The position numbers were made by a program, and so were the translations under genes. A model generated the notes under the pieces. That model was not told the origin of the DNA. It saw nothing but the letters and a program-made list of their open reading frames with translations, and did no database searches. From Crossiella cryophila (GTDB lineage: Bacteria; Actinomycetota; Actinomycetes; Mycobacteriales; Pseudonocardiaceae), in the NCBI RefSeq assembly GCF_014204915.1, contig NZ_JACHMH010000001.1:3307001-3371000 (forward strand): 64,000 bases of DNA. The letters run 5' to 3'. Of the stretch, positions 24,900-35,425 are shown one piece after another (positions within the stretch are counted from its first letter, which is position 1; each line of letters starts with the position of its first letter).

Positions 24900-26336
24900 A
24901 TGACCGAGACCCAAGCCGACACCGGGGCCGCCAAGCCCGATGGCGGCTCGACCGCCGTCGCCGACTTCGGCATCGACAACACGCAGCGCAGCTTCGGCCA
25001 GGCCGTCGGCGACTACGGCGCCCGGCTGCGCGGCGGCCAGCTCGGCGTGCTGCCCGCCCTTGGCGGACTCGCCGTGCTCTTCCTCTTCTTCGCCAGCCAG
25101 TCCAGTGACTTCCTCACCCTGGGCAACCTGTCCAACCTGCTCGCCCAGGGCGCGGGCACCGTGGTCATCGGCATGGGCCTGGTGTTCGTGCTGCTGCTCG
25201 GCGAGATCGACCTCTCCGCCGGCACCGCCTCCGGCGTCACCGCGGCGATCTTCGCGCTGCACCTGTCCACCGGCGGCAACCTGCTCGGCAAGATGGGCCT
25301 CGCGGTCTTCATCATCACCATCATCGGCCTGCTGGTCGCCGCGGCGATGGCCGTGCTCACCAGGCTCTGGGTGGCCGCCATCCCGGCCGTGCTGGCCGCC
25401 GGGATCATGATCGTCGGCGTGCCGGCCAACCCGTGGGTGGAGATCCTGCTCGCGATCTGCTTCGGCACCGCGATCGGCTGCCTCACCGGCTTCCTGGTCG
25501 CCAGGGTGGGCATCCCGTCCTTCGTGGTGACCCTGGCCCTGTTCCTCGCCTGGCAGGGCGTTGTCCTGCAGTACATCGGCGAGGGCGGCACCCTGGGCGT
25601 CGGCGACGGCGTGCTGTTCGAGGTGGCCAACGGCAACCTGTCCATCGGGCTGAGCTGGCTGCTGCTGGTGCTGGTCGTCGGCGGCTACGCGGTGGCCGTG
25701 CTGACCAGGCACTTCGGCAGGCTGAAGAAGAAGCTGGTGGCCCCGCCGACCTCGCTGGTGCTGGTCAAGGTCGGTGCGGTGGTGGTGCTCGGCGCGATCG
25801 GCACCTACCTGCTCACGCTCAACCGCAGCCTGAACGAGGCGATCACCATCGCCGGCGTGCCCTACGTGGTGCCCATCGTGCTGTTCCTGCTGGTCATCGG
25901 CACCTTCGTGCTCGACCGCACCCGCTACGGCCGGCACGTCTACGCCGTCGGCGGCAACGCCGAGGCGGCCCGCCGGGCGGGCATCGACGTGCGCAAGATC
26001 AGGATGTCGGTGTTCGTGATCGCCTCCACCATCGCCGCGATCGGTGCGATCATCTACTCCTCGAAGGTCGGTTCGGTCGACCCGCAGGCCGGTGGCGGCA
26101 ACACCTTGCTCTTCGCCGTCGGCGCGGCCGTCATCGGCGGCACCTCGCTCTTCGGCGGCAAGGGCCGGGTGCGGGACGCGGTCGTCGGCGGCGCGGTCAT
26201 CGCCACCATCGAGAACGGTCTGCGACTGCTCGGCGAGCCCGCCGCGGTGGTCTCCATCGTCACCGGGCTGGTGCTGCTGCTGGCGGCCAGCGTGGACGCG
26301 CTGTCCCGGCGGCGTGCGCCTGCCGGCGTGCGCTGA
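24900..26336 (+). CDS. xylH: Xylose-type ABC transporter permease
   Basis: 478 residues with a soluble N-terminal segment (about 1-45) and then 12 or so membrane helices. Family landmarks: 'VFVLLLGEIDLSAGTASG' near helix 3, 'ARVGIPSFVVTLALFLAWQGVVL', and the cytosolic coupling segment 'VYAVGGNAEAARRAGID' that contacts the ATPase. Longer than RbsC-type permeases and close to XylH in size. It would form the membrane channel for the sugar bound by the XylF-like lipoprotein. Confidence 0.9.
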   Translation: MTETQADTGAAKPDGGSTAVADFGIDNTQRSFGQAVGDYGARLRGGQLGVLPALGGLAVLFLFFASQSSDFLTLGNLSNLLAQGAGTVVIGMGLVFVLLLGEIDLSAGTASGVTAAIFALHLSTGGNLLGKMGLAVFIITIIGLLVAAAMAVLTRLWVAAIPAVLAAGIMIVGVPANPWVEILLAICFGTAIGCLTGFLVARVGIPSFVVTLALFLAWQGVVLQYIGEGGTLGVGDGVLFEVANGNLSIGLSWLLLVLVVGGYAVAVLTRHFGRLKKKLVAPPTSLVLVKVGAVVVLGAIGTYLLTLNRSLNEAITIAGVPYVVPIVLFLLVIGTFVLDRTRYGRHVYAVGGNAEAARRAGIDVRKIRMSVFVIASTIAAIGAIIYSSKVGSVDPQAGGGNTLLFAVGAAVIGGTSLFGGKGRVRDAVVGGAVIATIENGLRLLGEPAAVVSIVTGLVLLLAASVDALSRRRAPAGVR

Positions 26337-26402
26337 GCTGACGCGGGTCTGACCGGGTTCGGCGGGGGCCGAGGACGTCCCCCGCGTGCGTCGAGCAGGG
26401 GA

Positions 26403-27584
26403 GTGACGTTGAGCAGCGCGCCCACCGCGGGCACCAGACCGGACGAGGTCCGCAGGCACAACCGGGCCGCGCTGCTCCGCAGACTGCATGTGGACGGCCC
26501 GAGCACGCGTGCCGAACTGGCCACCGAACTCGGGCTGAACCGCAGCACGATCAAGGCACTGGTGGACGAGCTGACCGCGCTCGGCCTGGTCACCGAACAG
26601 GTCCCCACGCACCGCCAGGGCGCCGGACGGCCCTCGCTGCTGGTGCTGCCCCAGGCGCGGGCGGTGCCGGTGCTGGCGGTGGACGTTGGCGTCGAACAGG
26701 TGACCGTGGCCGCGGTCGGCATCGGCGGCACCGTGCTCGGCGGCAGGCACTGGGCCCAGGCCAGGGGTGGGGCCGATCCGGAGACGGTGCTGGCCAAGGT
26801 GGCCACCGCCTGCCGGGAACTGGCCACCGAACTGGGCAGGCCGCCGGTGCGCATCGGCGTGTCCGTGCCAGGGGTGGTGCGACGCGCCGACGGACTGGTG
26901 CACGAGGCGCCGAACCTGCACTGGACCGGGGTGCCCTTCGGCCGGATGCTCTCCACCGAGCTACGGCTGCCCGTCCAGGTCGGCAACGACGCCGATCTGG
27001 GTGGGCTGGCCGAGCACATCCGAGGCGCGGCCAGGGACGCCGCGGACATCGTGTTCCTGTCCGCCGAGGTCGGCGTCGGCGGCGGGGTGATCGTCGGCGG
27101 CGCGCCGTTGCGCGGCACCGGCGGCTACGTCGGCGAGCTGGGGCACATGGTGGTCAACCCGCAGGGCCGGTCCTGCTACTGCGGCTGCCGCGGCTGCTGG
27201 GAGACCGAGATCGGCGAGGACGCGCTGTGCCGGGCGCTCAACCTCACCGGGGGCGCCGCACGTGCGGAGATCGTGGCCGAGCTGGCCTCGCTGGCCCTGC
27301 GGCCCGAGGACGCCAGGCACCGGCTCGAGGGGTTCGCCGGGTGGCTGGCCCTTGGTCTGACCAACGTGGTCAACGTGGTCGCGCCCGAACTGGTGGTGCT
27401 GGGAGGACTGCTGGCCGTGCTGCCGCCCGTGGTGGTGACCGAGGTGGCCGAGACGGTGTCCCGGCGCAGTCTGGTCGGGCGGGCCGCGGGCCGGCTGCGG
27501 ATGGTGACGTCCACGCTGGGCGCGGACGCCGCGCTGGTTGGCGCGGCCGAACTGGCGTTCGAGCAGGTGTTCGCCAACGGCTGA
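26403..27584 (+). CDS. ROK-family transcriptional regulator (XylR/NagC type)
   Basis: 393 residues from GTG 26403. N-terminal winged HTH (about 15-80, 'STRAELATELGLNRSTIKALVDEL'), then the ROK sugar-kinase-like domain with the zinc signature 'GHMVVNPQGRSCYCGCRGCWE' and an ATP-site-like 'GVGGGVIVGG'. Family members with an HTH usually repress sugar uptake genes and release DNA on binding the sugar. Position 66 bp after xylH makes it the likely regulator of the operon. Confidence 0.92.
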   Translation: MTLSSAPTAGTRPDEVRRHNRAALLRRLHVDGPSTRAELATELGLNRSTIKALVDELTALGLVTEQVPTHRQGAGRPSLLVLPQARAVPVLAVDVGVEQVTVAAVGIGGTVLGGRHWAQARGGADPETVLAKVATACRELATELGRPPVRIGVSVPGVVRRADGLVHEAPNLHWTGVPFGRMLSTELRLPVQVGNDADLGGLAEHIRGAARDAADIVFLSAEVGVGGGVIVGGAPLRGTGGYVGELGHMVVNPQGRSCYCGCRGCWETEIGEDALCRALNLTGGAARAEIVAELASLALRPEDARHRLEGFAGWLALGLTNVVNVVAPELVVLGGLLAVLPPVVVTEVAETVSRRSLVGRAAGRLRMVTSTLGADAALVGAAELAFEQVFANG

Positions 27585-27723
27585 ATCAGCGACCAGCGCT
27601 GATCCGGTGCCAGTCCAGCGCACCGCCGTCCGTCAACACCTGCTCGTGCAATGGCAACCCTGCTGTCGGCCGCCGTTGGCCCGTTGCGTGTTCGCTGAGA
27701 GCTGAAAAAGATCCGGGATATGT

Positions 27724-27761
27724 CACGGGCGGAGATCCCGGTCAAAGGATCTCCGCCCGTG
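27724..27761. terminator. Terminator between the ROK gene and the DUF7455 gene
   Basis: Perfect 15-bp stem CACGGGCGGAGATCC (27724-27738) with GGATCTCCGCCCGTG (27747-27761) and an 8-nt loop, between two convergent genes. Confidence 0.8.
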
Positions 27762-27791
27762 GGGCTCGTCGGATCAGGGGCTGTGCGCCGA

Positions 27792-27971
27792 TCACCCTTC
27801 CTGGATGTTCGCCGCAAGCTCCTTCAGCTTGGTCTCGTGTTCCCTGGCGTGGTGACCGCAGAACAGGAGCTCGCCCCCGGACTGCAGAACGGCACGAACT
27901 CGAGCAGCGGCCCCGCAACGGTCGCAACGGTCGGCAGCGGTCAGCTCGGGGCGGGTGAGTGTTCCAGGCAT
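27792..27971 (-). CDS. DUF7455 small zinc-binding protein
   Basis: 59 residues from ATG 27971, with GGAGGGAG upstream. It shows the family pattern 'LTAADRCDRCGAAARVRAVLQSGGELLFCGHH', with a CxxC pair and a C..HH pair that probably bind zinc, and an acidic-basic helical end. Such proteins are found near the principal sigma factor gene in Streptomyces and relatives; role unknown. A longer reading frame upstream is spurious. Confidence 0.85.
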   Translation of the reverse strand: MPGTLTRPELTAADRCDRCGAAARVRAVLQSGGELLFCGHHAREHETKLKELAANIQEG

Positions 27972-28444
27972 GTGAATCTCCCTCCGTCCCGGCACCGGCT
28001 TATCCGGTGCCCGTTGTTGCCAGCGAAACTCCGAGGCGGTGTGGCTGCTGCCGCGGTGTCGCGCTGGTTCCACTCTATGCAGACGTCCGGCGGTTCGTCA
28101 GTGTTCCCGACCTCGTGGCGATGCCGGTCACGTCCGAACTACCCGGTTGTCGCAGGGTTGAACACTACGAGTGTGCATGGGCGGTTGTGAAGATCGCCCA
28201 TCGACATCCAGATGCCTTATCAAGTTGCCGCCGTTCGTCCTCAATAACCGTGACATGGCGGCAACTCGTGCCCAGGCTAGGGCTGACCTTGTGAAACTGT
28301 CGTGGAGTCACCGTTGCTGTGGGTAACCGCGCTGGTCAGCGCTGCGGCAACCAGTGGGCTCCGGTTGACCTGATGCGGTTCGAACTCCAGTACGTGTCTG
28401 TTTTGTTGTACTGGTCCGGAGTATGGGATCCCGAATTCTGGGAA
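27972..28444. other. Intergenic region, 473 bp, no gene recognised
   Basis: It lies between the start of the DUF7455 gene (minus strand) and the end of the acetyltransferase-like gene (minus strand). It is less G+C-rich than its surroundings. It contains no convincing coding frame, tRNA or repeat unit. The DUF7455 promoter is presumably within the first 100 bp. Confidence 0.5.
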
Positions 28445-29137
28445 TCAGACCGCGACCGGCTGGCGGGCGATCCCGTTCGGCACCGGCATCATGGCCATCC
28501 GCATCGAGGGCTCCTCGGCCAGCGGCTGGAAGAACGCGTGCAGATCGTTCTGGGTGCGGATGGTCGAGTTGTGCGGCCACAGCGCCGAGTTGAGCCGGAT
28601 GTCCACGCCCGCGGCGCCCACGGTGAAGCCCAGGCCGCGCAGGTGGGTCAGCCAGGCGTCGTTGCCCATCCGGCACTGCCCGAACACCCACTGGAACCCG
28701 GCGCCCCGGTAGTGCTTGGCCATCCCGCTCAGCAACCGGCCGACCAGGCCGTGCTGGAGCGTCTGCGGCAGCACCGCGACCCCGTTGACCGCGATCAGCG
28801 AACGCACCAGCAGCCGGTTGGCCTCCGCGGGCAGCCCGAGCCCGCCGATCAGCGTGCGCGGCACCCCGGCCGCGGCCACCCCGACCAGCTTCTCCTCATG
28901 CCGCCGGTCGGCCGCCACCAGCACCAGCCCGTGCGAGCCGTCGGTGCCGTCGGCCCGATCGGCGTCCACCGAGGCCCGCAGCGCCTTCCCGGTCGCCGGA
29001 TCCGACACCAGAAGCTGCTCGACCTGGCGGCCCTCACCGGGGCGCGCGGGCCGGAGCCACACCGAACTACCGAGGGGGCGGTCACTCCGCCGAGTCTGCG
29101 TCTTCCGTTTCGTCACGCGGAGTACGGTAGCGCTCAC
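28445..29137 (-). CDS. Hypothetical protein with GNAT-like acetyltransferase features
   Basis: 230 residues. The segment 'LQHGLVGRLLSGMAKHYRGAGFQWVFGQCRMGNDAWLTHLRGLGF' has the shape of a GNAT C-terminal half (helix alpha-2 to beta-5), but the classical R/Q-x-x-G-x-G/A acetyl-CoA loop is not clear. The N-terminus is basic. GTG 29137 or GTG 29116 may be the start; neither has a good ribosome-binding site. Conserved-looking but function unassigned. Confidence 0.6.
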   Translation of the reverse strand: MSATVLRVTKRKTQTRRSDRPLGSSVWLRPARPGEGRQVEQLLVSDPATGKALRASVDADRADGTDGSHGLVLVAADRRHEEKLVGVAAAGVPRTLIGGLGLPAEANRLLVRSLIAVNGVAVLPQTLQHGLVGRLLSGMAKHYRGAGFQWVFGQCRMGNDAWLTHLRGLGFTVGAAGVDIRLNSALWPHNSTIRTQNDLHAFFQPLAEEPSMRMAMMPVPNGIARQPVAV

Positions 29138-29295
29138 CGGTCGTGCACCGCCGAGTGGGGGTACGGGTACCGCCGTTCGCCCCGGTCACTCCCTAGGGGA
29201 CGAAATCCGGGACGTCTCAGGTCCCGCCCACCCCCACGTGGCCGCGCCGCTGGGCAGCCTGGAGGGTGAGTCCCGAACCGCCCGAGGAGCGCCCC

Positions 29296-29493
29296 GTGTC
29301 CTGCCGCGACTGCCGCACCTGCACCGACCCCGGCTTCGTCTGGCTGGTGAAGCGGTTGTTCATCGCCGCCGTCTACCTGGCCACTCTCGGCCTGCTGTAC
29401 CTGCTCAAGCACTTCCTGCGCCGGCACTGCCCGCAGTGCGGCCACATCCTGGCCAACCACCGCCGCCGCGCCGACGGCTCGTTCAAGGACTGA
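29296..29493 (+). CDS. Small membrane protein with two CxxC pairs
   Basis: 65 residues from GTG 29296, preceded by GAGGAG (29284-29289). An N-terminal 'CRDCRTC' cluster precedes one membrane helix (about 17-37); a 'CPQCGHILANHRRRADG' zinc-ribbon-like end follows. An extra ten N-terminal residues are possible from GTG 29266. The cysteine pairs on both ends suggest metal binding or redox activity. It converges on sigA across a terminator. Confidence 0.6.
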   Translation: MSCRDCRTCTDPGFVWLVKRLFIAAVYLATLGLLYLLKHFLRRHCPQCGHILANHRRRADGSFKD

Positions 29494-29522
29494 GCACCCG
29501 GGAACTGAGACCGGCACGGCAA

Positions 29523-29558
29523 AGGCCGCCGAACCCTGGAGGGAGGGGTCGGCGGCCT
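29523..29558. terminator. Terminator downstream of sigA
   Basis: Stem AGGCCGCCGA (29523-29532) with TCGGCGGCCT (29549-29558), 16-nt loop, in the 85 bp between the convergent small membrane gene and sigA. Confidence 0.75.
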
Positions 29559-29578
29559 CGTGTTGTTCGGGCCGGAAC

Positions 29579-30889
<1,311 letters not shown>

Positions 30890-31044
30890 GTACGCCCTTT
30901 CGCGGGGATCGTTCACTGGCAGGCCAAGGGCGCGAACCTAGGCCGCCGGAGTGTTCGGGGGAGCGCCCCCGGCGCAGAGTGCCGCGGGCGTCCACCATTG
31001 TAACGACGGGCCTGGCCCGGCCGTTGCGGGCCAGGAAAGGGAAA

Positions 31045-31803
<759 letters not shown>

Positions 31804-31857
31804 CCCCGTGGTCCTTCCTGTTCGATTCAGAAACGTGGTGCGCAGACCATAACGGTC

Positions 31858-32721
31858 ATGTGGTCGTATGGTCCCGTGGGTCTGGCTGATGAGGTACCGA
31901 CGTTGGTGGATCCGGCCCGGTTGCGCACCGTCGCGATCGAGGTCGCGAGCGCGGCAGGCGAGCTGGTCGCGGCCATGAGAGGTGGTCAGCGGCGGTTTTC
32001 CGGCGCGGTGGACACCAAGAGCACCGCGACCGACGTGGTCACCGCGGCCGACCGCGCCGCCGAGGAGCTGATCCGGTCCCGGCTGGCGGAACTGCGTCCC
32101 GCCGACGGCGTGCTCGGCGAGGAAGCCGGTGACGACGCCGCCGGCGCCAGGGTGCGCTGGGTGGTCGACCCGATCGACGGCACGGTGAACTACCTCTACG
32201 GCCTGCCGCAGTACGCGGTCTCGGTGGCCGCCGAGGTGGACGGCATCGCGGTCGCGGCCTGCGTGGTCGAACCCGCGGCGGGCCGGGTGTGGAGCGCGGC
32301 ACGCGGACAGGGCGCCACCCTCGACGGCGAACCGCTGCGCGCCTCGGCCACCGTCGAACTGCCGTTGACGCTGGTCGCGACCGGTTTCGCGTACAAGGTC
32401 GAGCGACGAGGGCGGCAGGCCGACCTGGCCGCCCGGCTGGCCAGGAGCGTGCGCGACCTGCGGCGCAGCGGCTCGGCCGCGATCGACCTGTGCTCGGTGG
32501 CGGCGGGCTGGGTGGACGCCTATTTCGAGCACGGGCTCGGGCACTGGGACTGGGCGGGCGGCGGGCTGATCGCCGAAGAAGCCGGGGCGGTGCTGCGGCG
32601 GCCGAACGCGGACGGTATCGATCCGGACGGGCTGGGCGCGGACCTCACCCTCGCCGTGGCCCCAGGGGTGGCGGCAGAACTGACAGAACTACTGCGCCGC
32701 TCCGGAGCCGCCGAGATCTGA
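31858..32721 (+). CDS. suhB: Inositol-monophosphatase-family protein (SuhB-like)
   Basis: 287 residues. Metal-binding motifs of the Li-sensitive phosphatase superfamily are present: 'GEEAGDD' (Glu), 'VVDPIDGTVNYLYGLP' (DPIDGT), and the C-terminal 'GLGHWDWAGGGLIAEEAG' (WDxAG). It would dephosphorylate inositol monophosphate or a related sugar phosphate. ATG 31858 is used; GTG 31876 is a plausible alternative because a CATAAC -10-like hexamer lies only 5 bp before the ATG. Array IV follows its stop. Confidence 0.9.
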   Translation: MWSYGPVGLADEVPTLVDPARLRTVAIEVASAAGELVAAMRGGQRRFSGAVDTKSTATDVVTAADRAAEELIRSRLAELRPADGVLGEEAGDDAAGARVRWVVDPIDGTVNYLYGLPQYAVSVAAEVDGIAVAACVVEPAAGRVWSAARGQGATLDGEPLRASATVELPLTLVATGFAYKVERRGRQADLAARLARSVRDLRRSGSAAIDLCSVAAGWVDAYFEHGLGHWDWAGGGLIAEEAGAVLRRPNADGIDPDGLGADLTLAVAPGVAAELTELLRRSGAAEI

Positions 32722-32743
32722 AAAAAGCCGCGTCGGCCGACCG

Positions 32744-32809
32744 GGCGTACCGGATCGGCCAACGCGGCGTACGAGTTCAGCCAACGCGGCGTACGAGTTC
32801 GGCCAACAC
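32744..32809 (-). repeat. 22-bp repeat array IV (three units, no hairpins)
   Basis: Three consecutive exact 22-bp units on the minus strand: 32744-32765, 32766-32787, 32788-32809. The middle parts are of the CTCG/CCGG types not common elsewhere. It fills the junction between the convergent suhB-like and Cei-like genes, ending 8 bp before the latter's stop codon. No hairpin A, B or C is present, so arrays occur independently of the composite element. Confidence 0.9.
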
Positions 32810-32816
32810 ACCGTGC

Positions 32817-33494
32817 TCAGCAGTGCACGTTGCGTGCGCTCGCGAGCTGGTCGGCGTCGAGTTGCGGGGGTGGCGGCGCGGCCTGCTGGCCGCCCTTCTC
32901 GGGCTGCTGCTCGGCCCATTCCTTGAGCTTGTCCATCAGCTGGCGGGTGCTCGGCGCGGGCTTGATCCCGTCGAACTTCTTGCCGAGCACCACGTCGATG
33001 GTGGAGTCCTGACGCTCGTCCCGCACCAGCTGCACGCACGGCGCCAGCAGGCTCATCGTGCGGGCCGCACCGGCCCCGTTCGGGCCGTAGCGGAGCTGGC
33101 CGTGGCAGCTGAGCTTGTCCCCGTAGACCGGGTCATCGCCCGGCTCACCGGCCTTGTTGAAGCCGAAACCGATCAGCTCCTCGTTGACCAGTTTCGCCTG
33201 TCCGCGCAGGCCACCGCCATTGAGCACGCGAATCTTCACATCGGCCGCCGGCCACGGATCGGTCTTGTCCAGCGCGTCCCTCGGCTGGCCCTGGCCGTTG
33301 TAGGGGGTCTTGCCGGCCTCCACCGCCGGGGGCCCGTCACAGCGGACCGCGGCCTCCACGTCGTCGACGTTGCGGAAGACCTTGCTCCACACGAACGTCG
33401 CTATCACACCCAGCAAGGCCAGGATGATCAGCGCCGGTAGCGGGCGTCGCCTCCGATAACGTCCGAGGCCCTGCCTCACGCTCCCCGCTGCCAC
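32817..33494 (-). CDS. Envelope integrity protein Cei-like, LytR_C domain
   Basis: 225 residues from GTG 33494. A basic N-terminus, one membrane helix (about 20-40), then an extracellular LytR_C-type domain ('ADVKIRVLNGGGLRGQAKLVNEELIGFGFN'). The C-terminal region is Gln/Pro-rich and ends in cysteine. The position next to suhB and DUF4193 matches Mycobacterium tuberculosis Rv2700 (Cei, cell envelope integrity). It probably supports cell-wall or virulence-lipid attachment; exact role unknown. Confidence 0.85.
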   Translation of the reverse strand: MAAGSVRQGLGRYRRRRPLPALIILALLGVIATFVWSKVFRNVDDVEAAVRCDGPPAVEAGKTPYNGQGQPRDALDKTDPWPAADVKIRVLNGGGLRGQAKLVNEELIGFGFNKAGEPGDDPVYGDKLSCHGQLRYGPNGAGAARTMSLLAPCVQLVRDERQDSTIDVVLGKKFDGIKPAPSTRQLMDKLKEWAEQQPEKGGQQAAPPPPQLDADQLASARNVHC

Positions 33495-33852
33495 GTCCTC
33501 CGCCCTCCCCGGCGTTGTCCGCCATCGCCTGTACCCACGTCGACGATCAGCCTAGGCGGTAACGGCTCGGCATGCGTGACCAGTTTCGTCTTCCTTGTCG
33601 GCCGATGGGGTGCTACTGGCCACATCCACCGCGCTTCCGGGTGACCCAGTGAACGCGACTGGCCGCGATGGGCTACCCTCTCGGCGCTCCGGCCCGCCGG
33701 TAAGCCGATTTACCTGATCGACTTCTCCGGTGGCACCGAGTTCTCGAAGAGAGACGGCCGTCACTGGGGACGGCGGGCACAAAACGGTGCGCTGGAACGT
33801 TAACCAGCGGCACGAACCACCATCTTGAGCAAAACGCAGGGGTGACTACACG
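33495..33852. other. Divergent intergenic region, 358 bp
   Basis: Separates the starts of the Cei-like gene (minus) and the DUF4193 gene (plus). A short open frame on the minus strand has no ribosome-binding site or recognisable product and is rejected. Promoters for both genes must lie here; no operator was identified. Confidence 0.5.
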
Positions 33853-34152
33853 ATGGCGACCGACTACGACGCACCGCGCCGTGGCGAGACCGACGACCTC
33901 GCCGAGGACTCGCTTGAAGAGCTGAAGGCGCGGCGTAACGAGACTCAGTCCGGGGTGGTCGACGTCGACACCGACGCGCCGGACGAGAACTTCGAGCTGC
34001 CCGGCGCCGACCTGTCCGGCGAGGAGCTGACCGTCAAGGTGCTCCCGAAGCAGGACGACGAGTTCACCTGCTCCCGCTGCTTCCTGCTGCACCACCGCAG
34101 CCGGTTGTCCAGGGAGAAGGCCGGGCAGTACATCTGCCGCGACTGCGACTGA
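33853..34152 (+). CDS. DUF4193 protein
   Basis: 99 residues. The N-terminus 'MATDYDAPRRGETDD' and an acidic centre lead to a C-terminal zinc-ribbon-like part, 'DEFTCSRCFLLHHRSRLSREKAGQYICRDCD', with two CxxC pairs. This is the conserved actinobacterial DUF4193 (Rv2699c type). Role unknown, though the metal site suggests nucleic-acid or protein binding. A strong terminator follows. Confidence 0.92.
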   Translation: MATDYDAPRRGETDDLAEDSLEELKARRNETQSGVVDVDTDAPDENFELPGADLSGEELTVKVLPKQDDEFTCSRCFLLHHRSRLSREKAGQYICRDCD

Positions 34153-34159
34153 GCGGGCA

Positions 34160-34190
34160 CGGGCACCAGCCTGGGGATGGCTGGTGCCCG
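34160..34190. terminator. Terminator downstream of DUF4193 gene
   Basis: Perfect 12-bp stem CGGGCACCAGCC (34160-34171) with GGCTGGTGCCCG (34179-34190) and a 7-nt loop, 7 bp after the stop codon. Confidence 0.8.
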
Positions 34191-34235
34191 GACCGACGGT
34201 CGTTCCGGCGGCGTCAACGACGCCGTCCGCGGTAC

Positions 34236-34401
34236 CTAGGGCGTGTCCGCAAAGCCACGCACGCGATAGCCGCGCCGAGGCGGCCCCTGGCGGCACGGCC
34301 GGACCGCCCGAATACGCCCGGTATGAGGGCGGCCCGGCCGCGCCACCAGGAACCACCTCGATCACGACTCTCGCCCACGCGGCTCCGCGGACACGCCCTA
34401 G
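34236..34401. repeat. MITE-like palindromic element with 15-bp terminal inverted repeats
   Basis: CTAGGGCGTGTCCGC (34236-34250) is repeated perfectly inverted as GCGGACACGCCCTAG (34387-34401). Inside, CTGGCGGCACGGCCG pairs imperfectly with CGGCCGCGCCACCAG around a low-complexity tip, so the whole 166 bp can fold back. There is no coding capacity. It lies between convergent genes, and its right end supplies the TAG stop of the DUF3093 gene. Similar GGGCGTGTCCG-ended elements are recalled from other actinomycete genomes; that is memory, not a search. Confidence 0.75.
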
Positions 34402-34898
34402 TGGGCGGACTTCGCCGCCAGTTCGCGCAGCAGTCCGGCCAGCTTCTCCGCCTGCCGGACGCTGAAGATCCAGTACGGGGTGGGGTCGTCCGGGTCGGTC
34501 AACTCGACCAGTACCGCGGGTCCGACCCAGCCCTGGTGCGCCACGAACGCGGCCGGGTCCAGGTCCCGGCCCAGCGCCGGGCGCTTCTCCTCGGCGTTCA
34601 GCGTGCTGACCCTGCCGACGAACTCCAGCGGCAGGTGGGCCTCGCCCACCCACAGCTCACCGCCCTTGACCTGCACCTGCCGCCTGCCCAGCCACAGCAT
34701 GGTCACCACGACCAGTGGCACCAGCAGCAGGTACGGCAGCCAGGAGCGCACCCCCGGGTAACCCATGTGGATCTCCGCGGCCAGCAGCACCGCACCGGCC
34801 AGGGGTAGCGGCCAGCCCCACCACGGGAGGTAGAGCCGCTCACTGAAGAGGACATCCCCGGTCGTATCGACCGCGCGCGCGTTCCTGCTCACGGGCAT
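34398..34898 (-). CDS. DUF3093 membrane protein
   Basis: 166 residues with two adjacent membrane helices (about 24-45 and 50-70; '[21 protein letters not shown]'), then a cytosolic domain ('[37 protein letters not shown]') typical of DUF3093 (Rv2698 type). Divergent from dut with 7 bp between start codons. Its stop codon lies inside the terminal repeat of the MITE-like element, so the natural C-terminus may have been altered by that insertion. Confidence 0.88.
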   Translation of the reverse strand: MPVSRNARAVDTTGDVLFSERLYLPWWGWPLPLAGAVLLAAEIHMGYPGVRSWLPYLLLVPLVVVTMLWLGRRQVQVKGGELWVGEAHLPLEFVGRVSTLNAEEKRPALGRDLDPAAFVAHQGWVGPAVLVELTDPDDPTPYWIFSVRQAEKLAGLLRELAAKSAH

Positions 34899-34905
34899 CA
34901 GGGTA

Positions 34906-35421
34906 ATGTCGCCCGCCGTGCCCAGCGTTGAGGTGCTCCTGACCCGGCTTGATCCGGATGTGCCCGTCCCGTCCTACGCCCGTCCCGGCGATGCCGGCGC
35001 CGACCTGGTGACCACCAGCGACCTGGTGCTGCCACCCGGCGAGCGCGCGGTGGTCGGCACCGGGGTGGCGATCGCGCTGCCCATCGGGTTCGCCGCCTTC
35101 GTGCACCCGAGGTCCGGGCTGGCGGCCAGGGCCGGGCTCAGCGTGGTCAACACGCCTGGCACCATCGACGCGGGCTACCGCGGCGAGATCAAGATCTGTC
35201 TGGTCAACCACGACCTGCGCGAACCGATCAAGCTGCTCCGCGGCGACCGGATCGCGCAGCTGGTCATCCAGCGGGTCGAACAGGCCGAGTTCCGCGAGGT
35301 CGCCGAGCTGCCCGAGTCCGTGCGCGGTGCGGGCGGCTACGGGTCGACCGGGGGAGCCGCGGCACTGGCCGGGCAGCGAGCCGGGCAGCACGACGGCTCG
35401 CCTGATGTGACGGAGGTCTGA
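34906..35421 (+). CDS. dut: Deoxyuridine 5'-triphosphate nucleotidohydrolase (dUTPase)
   Basis: 171 residues. The trimeric dUTPase motifs are in order: 'PGDAGADL' (I), '[29 protein letters not shown]' (II and III, with the catalytic Asp), '[11 protein letters not shown]' (IV), and a C-terminal 'GAGGYGSTG' (V). It hydrolyses dUTP to dUMP and keeps uracil out of DNA. ATG 34906 or GTG 34918 may be the start. Followed by the DUF3710 gene 4 bp later. Confidence 0.95.
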   Translation: MSPAVPSVEVLLTRLDPDVPVPSYARPGDAGADLVTTSDLVLPPGERAVVGTGVAIALPIGFAAFVHPRSGLAARAGLSVVNTPGTIDAGYRGEIKICLVNHDLREPIKLLRGDRIAQLVIQRVEQAEFREVAELPESVRGAGGYGSTGGAAALAGQRAGQHDGSPDVTEV

Positions 35422-35425
35422 GGGG

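Noticed and set aside
24882-26921. 679-residue open frame antisense to the xylH/ROK genes
   Set aside because: Gln/His/Asp-rich antisense shadow; both genes on the plus strand have clear homology.
33552-33782. 76-residue minus-strand frame before the DUF4193 gene
   Set aside because: No start signal or homology and low coding character in a divergent promoter region.
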